A DNA stretch of 64,000 nucleotides from positions 124,001 through 188,000 of the forward strand of contig CACGLH010000001.1 of assembly GCA_902573735.1 (NCBI GenBank), in the 5' to 3' direction. The stretch is from an uncultured Alphaproteobacteria bacterium. GTDB lineage: Bacteria; Pseudomonadota; Alphaproteobacteria; Rhodobacterales; Rhodobacteraceae. Within the stretch, counting starts at the first letter, position 1, and every line of letters begins with the position of its first letter. Below the pieces are notes generated by a model that made no database searches, was not told the origin of the DNA, and saw only the letters and a list, made by a program, of their open reading frames with translations. Position numbers and translations under genes: made by a program. This document shows positions 41,108 to 51,683 of the stretch, piece after piece.

Positions 41108-41899
41108 TTATTTTCCATGAACAGCATTTGCTAATTTTTTTATATATTTAAAAACACTATCTAATGAATTTTTTTCTTCGATAAGTTTAACTATAGATGA
41201 ACCGACAACCACGCCATCTGCGATTTCTGCCACATTTTTTGCATCTTCCGGTGTATTTATTCCAAAACCAACACAAATCGGTATTTTTGTATGATTTTTA
41301 ATTGTTTTTACTTGTTCCTCTACATTTTTAATATCAAGATTTTTTGATCCAGTTATTCCAGTTACCGAAACATAATATATAAAACCAGAAGTATTTTTTA
41401 GAACTTTTGGTATCCTTTTATTACTAGTTGTTGGAGTAGCGAGTCTTATGAAACTCATCCCCAATTTTCTTGCTGGCAGACAAAATTCTTCATCCTCTTC
41501 AGGAGGTAAATCAACTATGATAAATCCATCTACACCAGATTTTTTTGATTGATCTAAGAATTTACTTACTCCCATCGAATAAATTGGATTATAGTATCCC
41601 ATTAAAATAATTGGTATTTTTTCATCTACTTTTCTAATTTCTTTAACTAAATTAAAAATATTAGTTAAGGATGTCCCATTATTTAAAGACCTTTGACCAG
41701 CTTTTTGAATTAATAATCCATCAGCCATAGGATCTGTAAAAGGCATACCTATCTCTATTATATCAACTCCTAATTTGGGAAGTTTTTTAAATAAAGTTTC
41801 TGACTCTTTTATACTTGGATCACCAGCCATTAAAAAAGTAATAAAAGCCGACATATTTTTTGTTTTAAGTTCTTTAAATTTGGTTTCAATTCTTGACAT
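41108..41899 (-). CDS. trpA: tryptophan synthase alpha chain
   Basis: AFITFLMAGDPSIKESE, DIIEIGMPFTDPMADGLLIQKAGQRSL, YYVSVTGITGSK, CVGFGINTPEDA. Confidence 0.95.
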   Translation of the reverse strand: MSRIETKFKELKTKNMSAFITFLMAGDPSIKESETLFKKLPKLGVDIIEIGMPFTDPMADGLLIQKAGQRSLNNGTSLTNIFNLVKEIRKVDEKIPIILMGYYNPIYSMGVSKFLDQSKKSGVDGFIIVDLPPEEDEEFCLPARKLGMSFIRLATPTTSNKRIPKVLKNTSGFIYYVSVTGITGSKNLDIKNVEEQVKTIKNHTKIPICVGFGINTPEDAKNVAEIADGVVVGSSIVKLIEEKNSLDSVFKYIKKLANAVHGK

Positions 41900-42021
41900 T
41901 GAATGTTTTTCCTTATTTAAGGATTTTTAAACGAGTGATAATTTATCGATTAAACTTTATTGCAATTTAAATAACTATTAAAGAGAATATTAAATAATAT
42001 AAAAAAACGTGGCAGTAATAT

Positions 42022-43122
42022 ATGGGATTTAAAACAGGTATTGTAGGACTACCTAATGTAGGAAAATCCACTCTTTTCAATGCTCTTACAAAAACATCAA
42101 TTGCACAAACTGCCAATTTTCCTTTTTGCACAATTGATCCGAATACTGGGGAAGTTGCTGTTCCTGATGAAAAACTTAATAAATTAGCAGAAATAGCAGA
42201 TTCTAAGATCATTATTCCTACAAAAATGACTTTTGTAGATATTGCAGGGTTGGTAAAGGGAGCATCTAAAGGTGAAGGTTTAGGTAATAAATTTTTAGCT
42301 AATATAAGAGAATGCGACGCTTTAATTCATGTTTTGAGATGTTTCGAAGATGAAAACATAACACATGTTTCAGGAAAAATTGATCCAGTTAATGACGCTA
42401 AAATTATTGAAACTGAGCTATTACTTTCTGATATTGAGAGTGTTGAAAAAAAAATATTCACCATCAAAAAAAAAGCTAATAGTGGAGACAATTTAGCAAA
42501 AAAAGAACTTATAATTTTAGAAAAACTTTTAATTTCCTTAAGTAATGAAATACCTGCGCGAGGAATAGAAATTGAGAAAGATGATTTTACAGTAGTCAAA
42601 TCTTTGCAACTTCTTACATTAAAGCCTATTCTTTATGTATGTAACGTTGAAGAAAATTCTGCTTCAGTTGGTAATTTACATAGTTTAAAGGTTAATGAAT
42701 TTGCAAAAGCTAATAGTGCAAAATGCCTTATTATTTCAGCAGTTATTGAAGAAGAAATAAGCAAATTTGAAAATCTTGAAGATATCAACATGTTTTTAAA
42801 TGACTTAGGTTTAGATGAACCTGGTTTGCATAAAATAATAAAGGTAGGGTATCGGCTTCTTAATTTAATCACTTTTTATACAGTAGGTCCAAAAGAAGCA
42901 CATGCTTGGACTGTAACTGAAGGCTCTATCGCCCCTCAAGCGGCTGGAAAGATACATAGTGATTTTGAAAACGGTTTTATAAGAGCAGAAATTATTTCAT
43001 ATAATGACTATGTCAATTGTGGGGGTGAACAAGCTTCTAAAGAAGCTGGTAAAATGAGAGTTGAGGGAAAGACTTATATCATGAATGACAGCGATATAAT
43101 TAATGTACTTTTTAATATTTAA
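42022..43122 (+). CDS. ychF: redox-regulated ATPase YchF (Obg-like GTPase)
   Basis: GFKTGIVGLPNVGKSTLFNALTKT, NFPFCTIDPNTG, VDIAGLVKGASKGEGLGNKFLANIRECDAL. Confidence 0.97.
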   Translation: MGFKTGIVGLPNVGKSTLFNALTKTSIAQTANFPFCTIDPNTGEVAVPDEKLNKLAEIADSKIIIPTKMTFVDIAGLVKGASKGEGLGNKFLANIRECDALIHVLRCFEDENITHVSGKIDPVNDAKIIETELLLSDIESVEKKIFTIKKKANSGDNLAKKELIILEKLLISLSNEIPARGIEIEKDDFTVVKSLQLLTLKPILYVCNVEENSASVGNLHSLKVNEFAKANSAKCLIISAVIEEEISKFENLEDINMFLNDLGLDEPGLHKIIKVGYRLLNLITFYTVGPKEAHAWTVTEGSIAPQAAGKIHSDFENGFIRAEIISYNDYVNCGGEQASKEAGKMRVEGKTYIMNDSDIINVLFNI

Positions 43123-43861
43123 TTTTTTTTAAATAAAGTCCCTCTGGTGGTGCGATGGGGCCACATTTTCTTCGGTCTTTTTTATCCAAGATAGTTTTTA
43201 TATAATAAGGTTCCCATTTTCTTAACCCTACATTCACTAAACTTCCAACTATGCTTCTAACCTGATTATGTAAAAAACTTCTAGCTTTAAACTGCAAAAC
43301 GACAATTTTTTTGTCATTTTTGATTTTATGTTTAATTCTTATTTTATCCATGGTTTTTATAGGTGAGTTTGATTGACATATTGAAGATCTAAATGTTGTA
43401 AAATCATGTGTTCCCAAGAGAAAATTTGAAGCCTTGATCATATTTTCTGTATCTAGGTTTTTCCATATATGCCAGTATCTTTTATTATGTAGTACTAGAG
43501 GTGCTTTTCTAATAAAAATTTTATATTGATAAACTCTGTGTATTGCTGAAAACCTCGCATGAAAATTATTATCAACTTTTTTTATTTCTAAAATTGAAAT
43601 TGGAATTTTTTTTAGAAAAAAATTAAGAGCTCCTTGAAGTTTTTCTGGAATCCAATCTTTTTCAAGATCAACATGTGCAATTTGACAATAAGCATGTACA
43701 CCAGCGTCTGTTCTTCCAGAGCCTGTTAAATTTACATTTTTACCAGTTAATTGATTGAATGCATATTCAATTTCTCCTTGAATTGTTTTACAATTTTTTT
43801 GTTTTTGCCAACCATGGTATAAAGTTCCGTCATACTCAATTTTTAGAAAAAATCTTTTCAT
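43112..43861 (-). CDS. truA: tRNA pseudouridine(38-40) synthase
   Basis: FLKIEYDGTLYHGWQKQKN, TGSGRTDAGVHAYCQIAHVDL, HDFTTFRSS, FLHNQVRSIVGSLVNVG. Confidence 0.95.
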   Translation of the reverse strand: MKRFFLKIEYDGTLYHGWQKQKNCKTIQGEIEYAFNQLTGKNVNLTGSGRTDAGVHAYCQIAHVDLEKDWIPEKLQGALNFFLKKIPISILEIKKVDNNFHARFSAIHRVYQYKIFIRKAPLVLHNKRYWHIWKNLDTENMIKASNFLLGTHDFTTFRSSICQSNSPIKTMDKIRIKHKIKNDKKIVVLQFKARSFLHNQVRSIVGSLVNVGLRKWEPYYIKTILDKKDRRKCGPIAPPEGLYLKKIKY

Positions 43862-44013
43862 TTTTTTAATTTATAATTATTCCTTAAATTATTAAAATGT
43901 GATTTTTCAATTATAAAAATAATTTTTGCAACATTTTATTTTATTGATTTACATAAAATCGTAAAAGCATTATAGGCCTATCTATATAACAAATTTTAAA
44001 ATAGTGAAATTGT

Positions 44014-46929
44014 ATGCAAAATAAAAATTTTGACTTTAAAAATACATTATTATTGCCAAGTACCAATTTTCCTATGCGCGCATCATTGCCTACAAGGGAA
44101 CCAGAATGGTTAGAAACTTGGGAAAATTTAAATATTTACCAAAAATTGAGGGAAAAGAGTTCTGGAAGAAAGACTTTTATTCTACATGATGGACCACCAT
44201 ATGCTAATGGTCATCTTCATATTGGTCATGCACTTAATAAAATATTGAAAGATTTCATAGTAAGAAGCCAACAGATGCTTGGATTTGATTCCAGATATGT
44301 TCCTGGGTGGGATTGTCATGGTTTGCCAATTGAATGGAAGATTGAAGAAAAATTTAGACAGAAGGGTCAGAACAAAGACGAAGTACCTGTAAATGAGCTC
44401 AGAAAACAGTGTAGAGCTTTTGCTTCTGAATGGGTAGATATTCAAAAAAAAGAATTTAAAAGGCTTGGCATAATAGGAGATTGGGATAAACCATATTTAA
44501 CCATGGATTTCAAATCTGAGGCAACAATTGCATCAGAATTCATGAAATTTATCGAACAGGGAACTATTTATCAAGGTTCTAAACCTGTAATGTGGTCACC
44601 AGTTGAAAAAACAGCTCTTGCTGAAGCTGAAATTGAATATAAAGATCATCAAAGTAAAACTATTTGGGTTAAATTTCCTATAACCACAAATGAATTTAGA
44701 AATCGATCGATAGTTATTTGGACTACTACTCCTTGGACCATCCCATCTAATAAGGCAGTGGCTTATAATAAAGACATCTCTTATGGTGTTTATGAAGTTA
44801 TAGAAACTGAAAAAGAGTGTTGGTTATCTAACGGAGAACAAATTATATTAGCTGAAAATCTTGCAGCTGAGTGTCTCAAGCAAGCAAGAGTATTGGATGC
44901 AAAAAAAATAGAAAATGTAAATTTTGAAGATTTTAATAAATATAAAATTGAGCATCCTTTTGCAAATTTAAAGGGGTCTAATGAATTTTGGAATTATGAA
45001 ATTCCCATGATTGAGAGTTCAATTGTGACAGAAGAAACAGGTACTGGTTTTGTGCATATGGCACCAAGTCATGGTGCTGAGGATTATGAAGAGTTTTTAA
45101 AAAGAGGTTGGTTAGATAAACTAACGCATAATGTCGATGAAGATAGTAGTTTTGTAAAATTTATGCCTTATTTTAATGGTCTTGAAATTTTTAATAAAAA
45201 GGGAAAAGAAGGTAGAGCTAATGAAGAAGTTATTAAAAAATTGATTGAAACCAATTGTTTAATGGCTCGAGGAAAGCTATTACATTCGTATCCCCACAGT
45301 TGGAGATCTAAGGCACCACTTATTTTTAGAAATACTAAACAGTGGTTTGTATCTATAGACAAAGATGTTTCTCATAAAGACAAATCAAAAACAGACTCAG
45401 TCTATGGAAACACAATAAGAGAACGTGCTTTAAAATCAATTGACGAGTTGGTTAGTTGGTTTCCAAAGTCTGGTAGAAATAGACTTTATTCAATGATAGA
45501 AAAACGCCCTGATTGGGTTTTATCTAGACAAAGGGTATGGGGTGTACCTCTGGCTTGTTTTATAAATAAGAACTTAACGAGCAAGGATAATAATTACATA
45601 CTTAATGATACTAGAGTTAATAGCCGAATTTTAAAGGCTTTTGAAAATGAAGGAGCAGATGCATGGTTTTCTCCTGGTGCTAAAGAAAGATTTCTCCAGG
45701 ATTTTTATAATCCAGATGATTATGAAAAAATAGATGATATTCTTGATGTTTGGTTTGATTCAGGATCAACACATGCATTTGTTTTGAGAGATCGTGAGGA
45801 TGGAGTTTGGCCTGCAGACCTATATTTAGAAGGTACTGATCAACATAGGGGATGGTTTCACTCTTCTTTACTACAGTCTTGTGGTACAGTAGGAAGGGCT
45901 CCTTACAACGGAGTTCTAACACATGGTTTTACCTTAGATGAAAAAGGTATGAAGATGTCAAAATCATTAGGAAATACCATAAGCCCTGATGATGTAATTA
46001 AACAATATGGAGCTGATATTTTAAGGCTATGGGTGTCTCAAGCAGATTATACGAGTGATCTAAGAATTGGAAAAGAGATTTTAAAAGGTGTGGCTGATAG
46101 TTATAGAAAATTAAGAAATACAATGCGTTTTATGTTGGGATCTCTTGAAGATTTAAAAGACATAGAAAAAATTGAATTAGACAAACTACCTGAGCTAGAA
46201 AAATGGGTATTAAACAAGTTAAAAAATCTTGATAATTGTATTCGAGTTGGTTACCAGAATTATTCTTTTCAAGTTGTTTTTCAACAACTATTTCAATTTT
46301 GTACCGTAGATCTCTCTTCCTTTTATTTTGATATAAGAAAAGATTCTCTTTATTGTGATCAAGTCTCTTCTCATGTAAGAAAATCTTGCATATTTACTTT
46401 AGAAATGATTTTTCAAAGACTGGTAAAATGGTTTGCTCCAATACTTCCTTTTACTATGGAAGAAGTATGGTTACAAAGGCATTATAAAAATCCAAATATA
46501 TCTATTCATTTTGAGGACTTTCCTGAAACCCCTGATAAGTGGATCAATGTTGATCTTGAGGAGAAATGGAACATTATTAGAGATGTAAGAGGACATGTTA
46601 CTCTAGCCATAGAGAAAGAACGACAGAACAAAAATATTCGGTCAAGTTTGGAAGCTTTTCCTATTTTAAAATTAAAACAAAAAAAATTATTTCAAGTTTT
46701 GAATTCAATTGATTTCAACGAAGTCTGTATAACTTCTTCTATAAAATTAATTTTAGACGAAGGTGCTACTTCAAATGGTTCTTTATCTATCGAAGATTCT
46801 GTGGAGGTTGAAATAATTAAAGCAGAAGGCGAAAAATGTGAAAGATGTTGGAAGTATACTAACTCATACACTAATTTTAAGGACAATGTTATATGCCAAA
46901 GATGTAATGAAGTTCTTAAAAATTTGTAA
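44014..46929 (+). CDS. ileS: isoleucyl-tRNA synthetase
   Basis: HIGH motif PPYANGHLHIGHALN, KMSKS motif KGMKMSKSLGN, C-terminal zinc motif CERCWKY...CQRC. Confidence 0.97.
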   Translation: MQNKNFDFKNTLLLPSTNFPMRASLPTREPEWLETWENLNIYQKLREKSSGRKTFILHDGPPYANGHLHIGHALNKILKDFIVRSQQMLGFDSRYVPGWDCHGLPIEWKIEEKFRQKGQNKDEVPVNELRKQCRAFASEWVDIQKKEFKRLGIIGDWDKPYLTMDFKSEATIASEFMKFIEQGTIYQGSKPVMWSPVEKTALAEAEIEYKDHQSKTIWVKFPITTNEFRNRSIVIWTTTPWTIPSNKAVAYNKDISYGVYEVIETEKECWLSNGEQIILAENLAAECLKQARVLDAKKIENVNFEDFNKYKIEHPFANLKGSNEFWNYEIPMIESSIVTEETGTGFVHMAPSHGAEDYEEFLKRGWLDKLTHNVDEDSSFVKFMPYFNGLEIFNKKGKEGRANEEVIKKLIETNCLMARGKLLHSYPHSWRSKAPLIFRNTKQWFVSIDKDVSHKDKSKTDSVYGNTIRERALKSIDELVSWFPKSGRNRLYSMIEKRPDWVLSRQRVWGVPLACFINKNLTSKDNNYILNDTRVNSRILKAFENEGADAWFSPGAKERFLQDFYNPDDYEKIDDILDVWFDSGSTHAFVLRDREDGVWPADLYLEGTDQHRGWFHSSLLQSCGTVGRAPYNGVLTHGFTLDEKGMKMSKSLGNTISPDDVIKQYGADILRLWVSQADYTSDLRIGKEILKGVADSYRKLRNTMRFMLGSLEDLKDIEKIELDKLPELEKWVLNKLKNLDNCIRVGYQNYSFQVVFQQLFQFCTVDLSSFYFDIRKDSLYCDQVSSHVRKSCIFTLEMIFQRLVKWFAPILPFTMEEVWLQRHYKNPNISIHFEDFPETPDKWINVDLEEKWNIIRDVRGHVTLAIEKERQNKNIRSSLEAFPILKLKQKKLFQVLNSIDFNEVCITSSIKLILDEGATSNGSLSIEDSVEVEIIKAEGEKCERCWKYTNSYTNFKDNVICQRCNEVLKNL

Positions 46930-46941
46930 TTTCAACAAACA

Positions 46942-47874
46942 TCAGGCCTTAGGATGAGTCTCTTTATACACCTTAATTAGTCTTTTAGGATCAACGTCAG
47001 TGTATATTTGTGTTGAGGATAAAGAAGAATGTCCAAGTAATTCTTGAATGGTTCTTAAATCTCCACCTGCTGACAATAAATGTGTTGCAAATGAATGTCT
47101 TAATGCATGAGGAGTTGCAGTTTCAGGAAGCCCTAATTGTTTTCGGCAATTTGAAATTTCTTTTTGTATAATTCTTGCATCTAATTTTTTCCCTTTTGCA
47201 CCTAAAAATAAAAACTCATTTCGTTCTCCTACAAATGGGCATAAATCAATATATCTCTTTATACTATCCTCAATAAAAGGTACTACCGGAATTATTCTTT
47301 CTTTTTCACCTTTTCCAACTATTTTTAAAGTACCTGTAAACGGGAAATTATTTCTTTTTATATTCAGTGCTTCAGAAATCCTTAAACCACATCCATATAA
47401 TAGTGTGAAAATACTAGCATTTCTAGCAGCTATCCAAGGTATTTTATTATTTTTTTCGGCTAAAGAAATGATTTCAAAAATATAGTTTTCTTCTATGGGT
47501 CTTGGAAGTTTATTTTCTTTTTTAGGCATTTGAACATTTAATATAGACTTATTATTTACACCTTTTTTTTCGTTTAACCAATTATAAAACTCTTTTACCG
47601 ATGATAAGTATCTCCTTAATGTAGTAGTGCTTGTTCCTAATTTAATTTCATGAGTAAGCCATGATCTAAAATCACGAACAGTAATTTTTTCAAGTCTTCT
47701 TATTGAAATTTTGCTATTTTTATAATTTTCTATAAACGCAAGGAAAAAAAATAGATCCCTCGAATAAGATAAAATAGAAGAATTACTCAGTTTTCTGAAA
47801 TTTTGTGCGTATTTTTTCCAATCTTCAATAAATAAATATCCAGTTTCAGAAATTATTTTGTGCTTTTCTTTCAT
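46942..47874 (-). CDS. xerC: tyrosine recombinase XerC
   Basis: TLLYGCGLRISEALNIK, VGKGEKERIIPVV, HALRHSFATHLLSAGGDLRTIQELLGHSSLSSTQIYTDVD. Confidence 0.92.
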   Translation of the reverse strand: MKEKHKIISETGYLFIEDWKKYAQNFRKLSNSSILSYSRDLFFFLAFIENYKNSKISIRRLEKITVRDFRSWLTHEIKLGTSTTTLRRYLSSVKEFYNWLNEKKGVNNKSILNVQMPKKENKLPRPIEENYIFEIISLAEKNNKIPWIAARNASIFTLLYGCGLRISEALNIKRNNFPFTGTLKIVGKGEKERIIPVVPFIEDSIKRYIDLCPFVGERNEFLFLGAKGKKLDARIIQKEISNCRKQLGLPETATPHALRHSFATHLLSAGGDLRTIQELLGHSSLSSTQIYTDVDPKRLIKVYKETHPKA

Positions 47875-48583
47875 TTTTATAATCCATTAGATTATTAAAT
47901 TGGATGGAAATAACTTTTGCTAAAACATTGAGGTAGTCTGTTTTATTTGTCTCATTAAAAAGTTTTTTATTTGTAGATCCAAAAATTAAAATAGCTTCAT
48001 TATTATAATTAGAATCGTTGTTTAAATATAATACTGCTTCTGAACAAATCTTTGAGGCTCTTTTATTTAAATAATGACTAATACATAGATTTTGGGAGTT
48101 AGTATTAAGTTTAGCAAGAGAATTTTTGGTTAACTTAGCGGATTTAGTTATCTCTTGAATTTCTTCGTTAGCAACATTAAAAAAATTTGGATTCTTTAGA
48201 AATTTCTCATATTGATTAGATACTAATAAAGCTGTTTCTGAACATTTAAGAATATTTTTTATATCATCAAATAAAATATGGATTAATTTCTCTAATTTAT
48301 TTTGTTCCAAAATTTTAATTATGCATCGATGAAGATTATTGGCTCCCAAAAAATTTTCATAGGCCGCAGTAATTGTATGCGTATGTATCTTTGATAGCTT
48401 TTCAAGCTTTAACTTTGTTTTCTTTAAGAATATATCTCTTAAATCTACAACGTTTCCCGTATTTTTTTTATTTTCAGAGTCAATAATTTGATTTAATAAA
48501 TCTAAGTCATTTGTGATCCAATGGGGATTCTGGATAAGGATATCTTTTATTTTTTTTGGAATTTTTTTATTATCTTGGATCAT
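47846..48583 (-). CDS. DUF484 family protein
   Basis: NPHWITNDLDLLNQI...NVVDLRDIFLKKTKLKLEKL, GAF-like C-terminal part; directly upstream of xerC as is usual for DUF484. Confidence 0.78.
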   Translation of the reverse strand: MIQDNKKIPKKIKDILIQNPHWITNDLDLLNQIIDSENKKNTGNVVDLRDIFLKKTKLKLEKLSKIHTHTITAAYENFLGANNLHRCIIKILEQNKLEKLIHILFDDIKNILKCSETALLVSNQYEKFLKNPNFFNVANEEIQEITKSAKLTKNSLAKLNTNSQNLCISHYLNKRASKICSEAVLYLNNDSNYNNEAILIFGSTNKKLFNETNKTDYLNVLAKVISIQFNNLMDYKNERKAQNNF

Positions 48584-48600
48584 TTGTTTTTAATTATTTT

Positions 48601-49254
48601 TCAGAGTATTTTTTGACCTGATTTCTGCCAATCAGAATTAAATATTTTTAGACCCTTATCTGTGAGGTTATGATTTACTAAACTGCTAAAAACTTTTGGA
48701 GGTATTGTTACAACATCAGCACCAGCAAGAGCACTTTGTGTAACATGGTTCTTTGTCCTAATAGAAGCCGCCAATATTTTTGTTTCATAATTATAGTGAG
48801 AGAAAATCAATTTTATTTCTCTTATCAATTGAACTCCATCAACATTAGCATCGTCTAACCTGCCAATAAATGGGCTAATATAAGTTGCTCCTGCTTTAGC
48901 TGCCAGAATTGCCTGAGATGATGAAAAGCATAATGTCACATTTGTTTTTATAGACATTTCTGAAAGTTGTTTGCAGGCTTTTATGCCTTCCCAAGTCATA
49001 GGTAATTTCACAACTATATTTTTTGCCATTTTTGAAATTTTTATACCCTCATTTATCATTTGCTCACTATTTTCAGAAACTGTCTCTACGCTAACTGGCC
49101 CTTTTATTTCGCTACAAAGATTATTTATTAATTGGTCAAAAGGTGTTTTTGCTTTATAAATTAAGGATGGATTAGTTGTTAATCCATCAATAATACCTGT
49201 TTGATTTAGCCTCTTAATTTCTTCAAAATCAGTAGAGTCCAAAAAAAAATCCAT
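48601..49254 (-). CDS. transaldolase / fructose-6-phosphate aldolase family
   Basis: MDFFLDSTDFEEIKRLNQTGIIDGLTTNPSLI, NIVVKLPMTWEGIKACKQLS, ATYISPFIGRLDD. Confidence 0.92.
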   Translation of the reverse strand: MDFFLDSTDFEEIKRLNQTGIIDGLTTNPSLIYKAKTPFDQLINNLCSEIKGPVSVETVSENSEQMINEGIKISKMAKNIVVKLPMTWEGIKACKQLSEMSIKTNVTLCFSSSQAILAAKAGATYISPFIGRLDDANVDGVQLIREIKLIFSHYNYETKILAASIRTKNHVTQSALAGADVVTIPPKVFSSLVNHNLTDKGLKIFNSDWQKSGQKIL

Positions 49255-49353
49255 TGAAAATTTTCCTTAGGTTATTTTTAATTATAAATTCATAATAAAA
49301 AAATTACTTCTTAGTTATAGCAAATTTTTCATTTATAGGAATATAATTATTTA

Positions 49354-51561
49354 ATGAAAAATACTATCACAAATTTCAATATTACTTCTTTTAAGAAGGG
49401 AGACACAGTATCTGTTGTAACTGTTCAAAAAGGAAAGCAGTTTCTTGATTATATAGTACCCGAAAACGGAGTAGTTTTAGGTTCTATTGTTAAAGTTCCT
49501 ATTAGGAACAAACTTGTAGTTGGTGTAGTTTGGTCCGAAGGTTTATCTGATCAAAACTTATTTGTAAAAAAAAAAATAAGTAAGATTATAAACATTACGC
49601 CATTATGTAGTGAAGAAAGAGAATTTATAGCTAAAGTAAGCAAATATTATATTTTTAGTCTCAATACAGCTATCAAGCTAGCTATAAATCCGAGTTTGAA
49701 CTTAGAATTAAAAGAGAACTCTTTTTTTTATGAATTAGGAATAAATAAAAATTTTAAGTCAACTGTCTCTCGCAATAAAGTAATTAAATTGATTTCAGAA
49801 AATTATGATAAAAAAATATCTAGAGTAGATATTTTGACTACAACTGGTGTTTCGAAAAGTGTATTAGATGGTTTAGAAAAACTTAAAATTATAAAAAAAA
49901 GCCTTATTGAGCAAGAGAATTTATCTAAACCAAAGATTACATTTAGCAAGACGCTGACTAAAAAGCAAAAAAATATTGCTAATTCTTTAAAAGAAAAAAT
50001 TAGATCTTCAAATTATTCAACTACCCTTTTACGGGGAGTGACAGGTTCTGGAAAAACAGAAATTTATATGGAAGCAATCTCAGAAGCTATTTCAATAAAC
50101 AAACAAGTCTTAGTTCTTTTTCCAGAGATAAGTTTAAGTTCAAATTTTGATGAAATCATAAAAAAAAGATTTGAGAGGGGTTTTGCTGAATGGCATTCTG
50201 GAGTAAGTAGAAAGAAAAAAAGAAAAATTTTAAAAAATATTTTAAACGGATCTTTAAAACTTGTTTTTGGAGCTAGATCAGCAGTATTCCTCCCATTTAA
50301 TAACTTAGGACTAGTAATTGTCGATGAAGAGCATGACAATTCTTACAAGCAGGAGGAAGGCACTAATTACAACGGGCGTGATATAGCAGTTTTAAAAGGA
50401 TATTATTCAAAAGCAACTGTTATTCTTGTTTCTGCAACTCCTAGTATTGAAACATGGGTTAATGTAAAAAAATCAAAATATGACTATAAATTTATAAAAG
50501 AAAGATTTGGAGAGGCTAATTTACCAAAGATAAAAATTGTAGATTTAAAAAATAAAAAATTGCCTCACAATCGATGGATTTCTGACGATATTATTAAAAA
50601 TATAAATAATCGAATAAATAAAAATCAACAATCCTTAATCTTTATAAATAGAAGAGGCTATTCTCCTACTCTATTATGTAAAGAATGTTACAGGGCTGTT
50701 AAATGTAACACTTGTGATTTTAATCTAAACGAACATAAATTTTTAAATGGTTTACTATGTCATTTGTGTGGAACAAAATATTCATATCCTGAAAAATGTG
50801 ATCATTGTGGGACTAGAAATGAATATATCCCAATTGGGCCAGGAGTAGAAAGAATCCAAGAGGAAATCTCATCACTGGTTCCAAATGCAAAAGTGCAAAT
50901 CATTTCTTCAGATCATCTTAAAAATATGAATGAATTAAAAAATATTTTTAATAAAATTGTTAATGGTAAAATTGATGTTGTAATTGGAACGCAAATTATT
51001 GCTAAAGGCCATAATTTTCCTTTATTAAGTTTTGTGGGAATTATTGATATAGATGTGGCTCTTCAAGGTGGCGATATAAGAGCTACTGAAAAAACTTTTC
51101 AACTATTACGGCAAGTTGTTGGAAGATCTGGGAGATTTGATGTATCAGGTGAAGCAATTATTCAAACATACTTTCCTGAAAGTGAAGTAATAAAAGCAAT
51201 ATGTAATGAAGATGACACAAATTTTTTGGATCTTCAAAGTGAAATAAGAGAAATTGCAAATGTACCACCTTTTAGTAGGATGATTGCTATTACTATTACT
51301 GGAGTAAATCATGAATTAGCTTTTAATTTTTCTCAACAATTAACAAAAGACATTTTTTTATTAAAAATTAAAAATATTAAAATTTATGGTCCAGCAGATG
51401 CAAAAATTTCAAAAATTAGAAATAAATATAGAATAAGGATATTAATTAAAGTACAAAAAGATGTAATGATCCAATCTTTCATAAGAAGAATAATTGAAAA
51501 AAGAAAAAGACCTGCTTCCTTGAATGTTACTATAGATGTTGATCCTATAAATTTTACATGA
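49354..51561 (+). CDS. priA: primosomal protein N' (PriA helicase)
   Basis: LLRGVTGSGKTEIYMEAI, VIVDEEHDNSYKQEEGTNYNGRDIAVLKG, Cys-rich zinc region CKECYRAVKCNTC...CHLCGTKYSYPEKCDHCG, VVGRSGRFDVSGEAIIQT. Confidence 0.95.
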   Translation: MKNTITNFNITSFKKGDTVSVVTVQKGKQFLDYIVPENGVVLGSIVKVPIRNKLVVGVVWSEGLSDQNLFVKKKISKIINITPLCSEEREFIAKVSKYYIFSLNTAIKLAINPSLNLELKENSFFYELGINKNFKSTVSRNKVIKLISENYDKKISRVDILTTTGVSKSVLDGLEKLKIIKKSLIEQENLSKPKITFSKTLTKKQKNIANSLKEKIRSSNYSTTLLRGVTGSGKTEIYMEAISEAISINKQVLVLFPEISLSSNFDEIIKKRFERGFAEWHSGVSRKKKRKILKNILNGSLKLVFGARSAVFLPFNNLGLVIVDEEHDNSYKQEEGTNYNGRDIAVLKGYYSKATVILVSATPSIETWVNVKKSKYDYKFIKERFGEANLPKIKIVDLKNKKLPHNRWISDDIIKNINNRINKNQQSLIFINRRGYSPTLLCKECYRAVKCNTCDFNLNEHKFLNGLLCHLCGTKYSYPEKCDHCGTRNEYIPIGPGVERIQEEISSLVPNAKVQIISSDHLKNMNELKNIFNKIVNGKIDVVIGTQIIAKGHNFPLLSFVGIIDIDVALQGGDIRATEKTFQLLRQVVGRSGRFDVSGEAIIQTYFPESEVIKAICNEDDTNFLDLQSEIREIANVPPFSRMIAITITGVNHELAFNFSQQLTKDIFLLKIKNIKIYGPADAKISKIRNKYRIRILIKVQKDVMIQSFIRRIIEKRKRPASLNVTIDVDPINFT

Positions 51562-51683
51562 AATTTTTTAGGTCTTTATTTTTAATTAAAAGTTATATTT
51601 GTATTTAATTTTGGTGCAAATGGTTTTATAGAGCTAGTATTAAATGTGATTTAGTTATGAAAGATAGTTTGATATAGTTTGTT

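Noticed and set aside
43862-44013. T-box or other leader RNA upstream of ileS
   Set aside because: No T-box sequence or convincing stem-loops seen; T-boxes are not expected in alphaproteobacteria.
46942-47874. Phage or integron integrase
   Set aside because: The tyrosine recombinase sits next to DUF484 in the standard chromosomal xerC context, with no att repeats or cargo genes.
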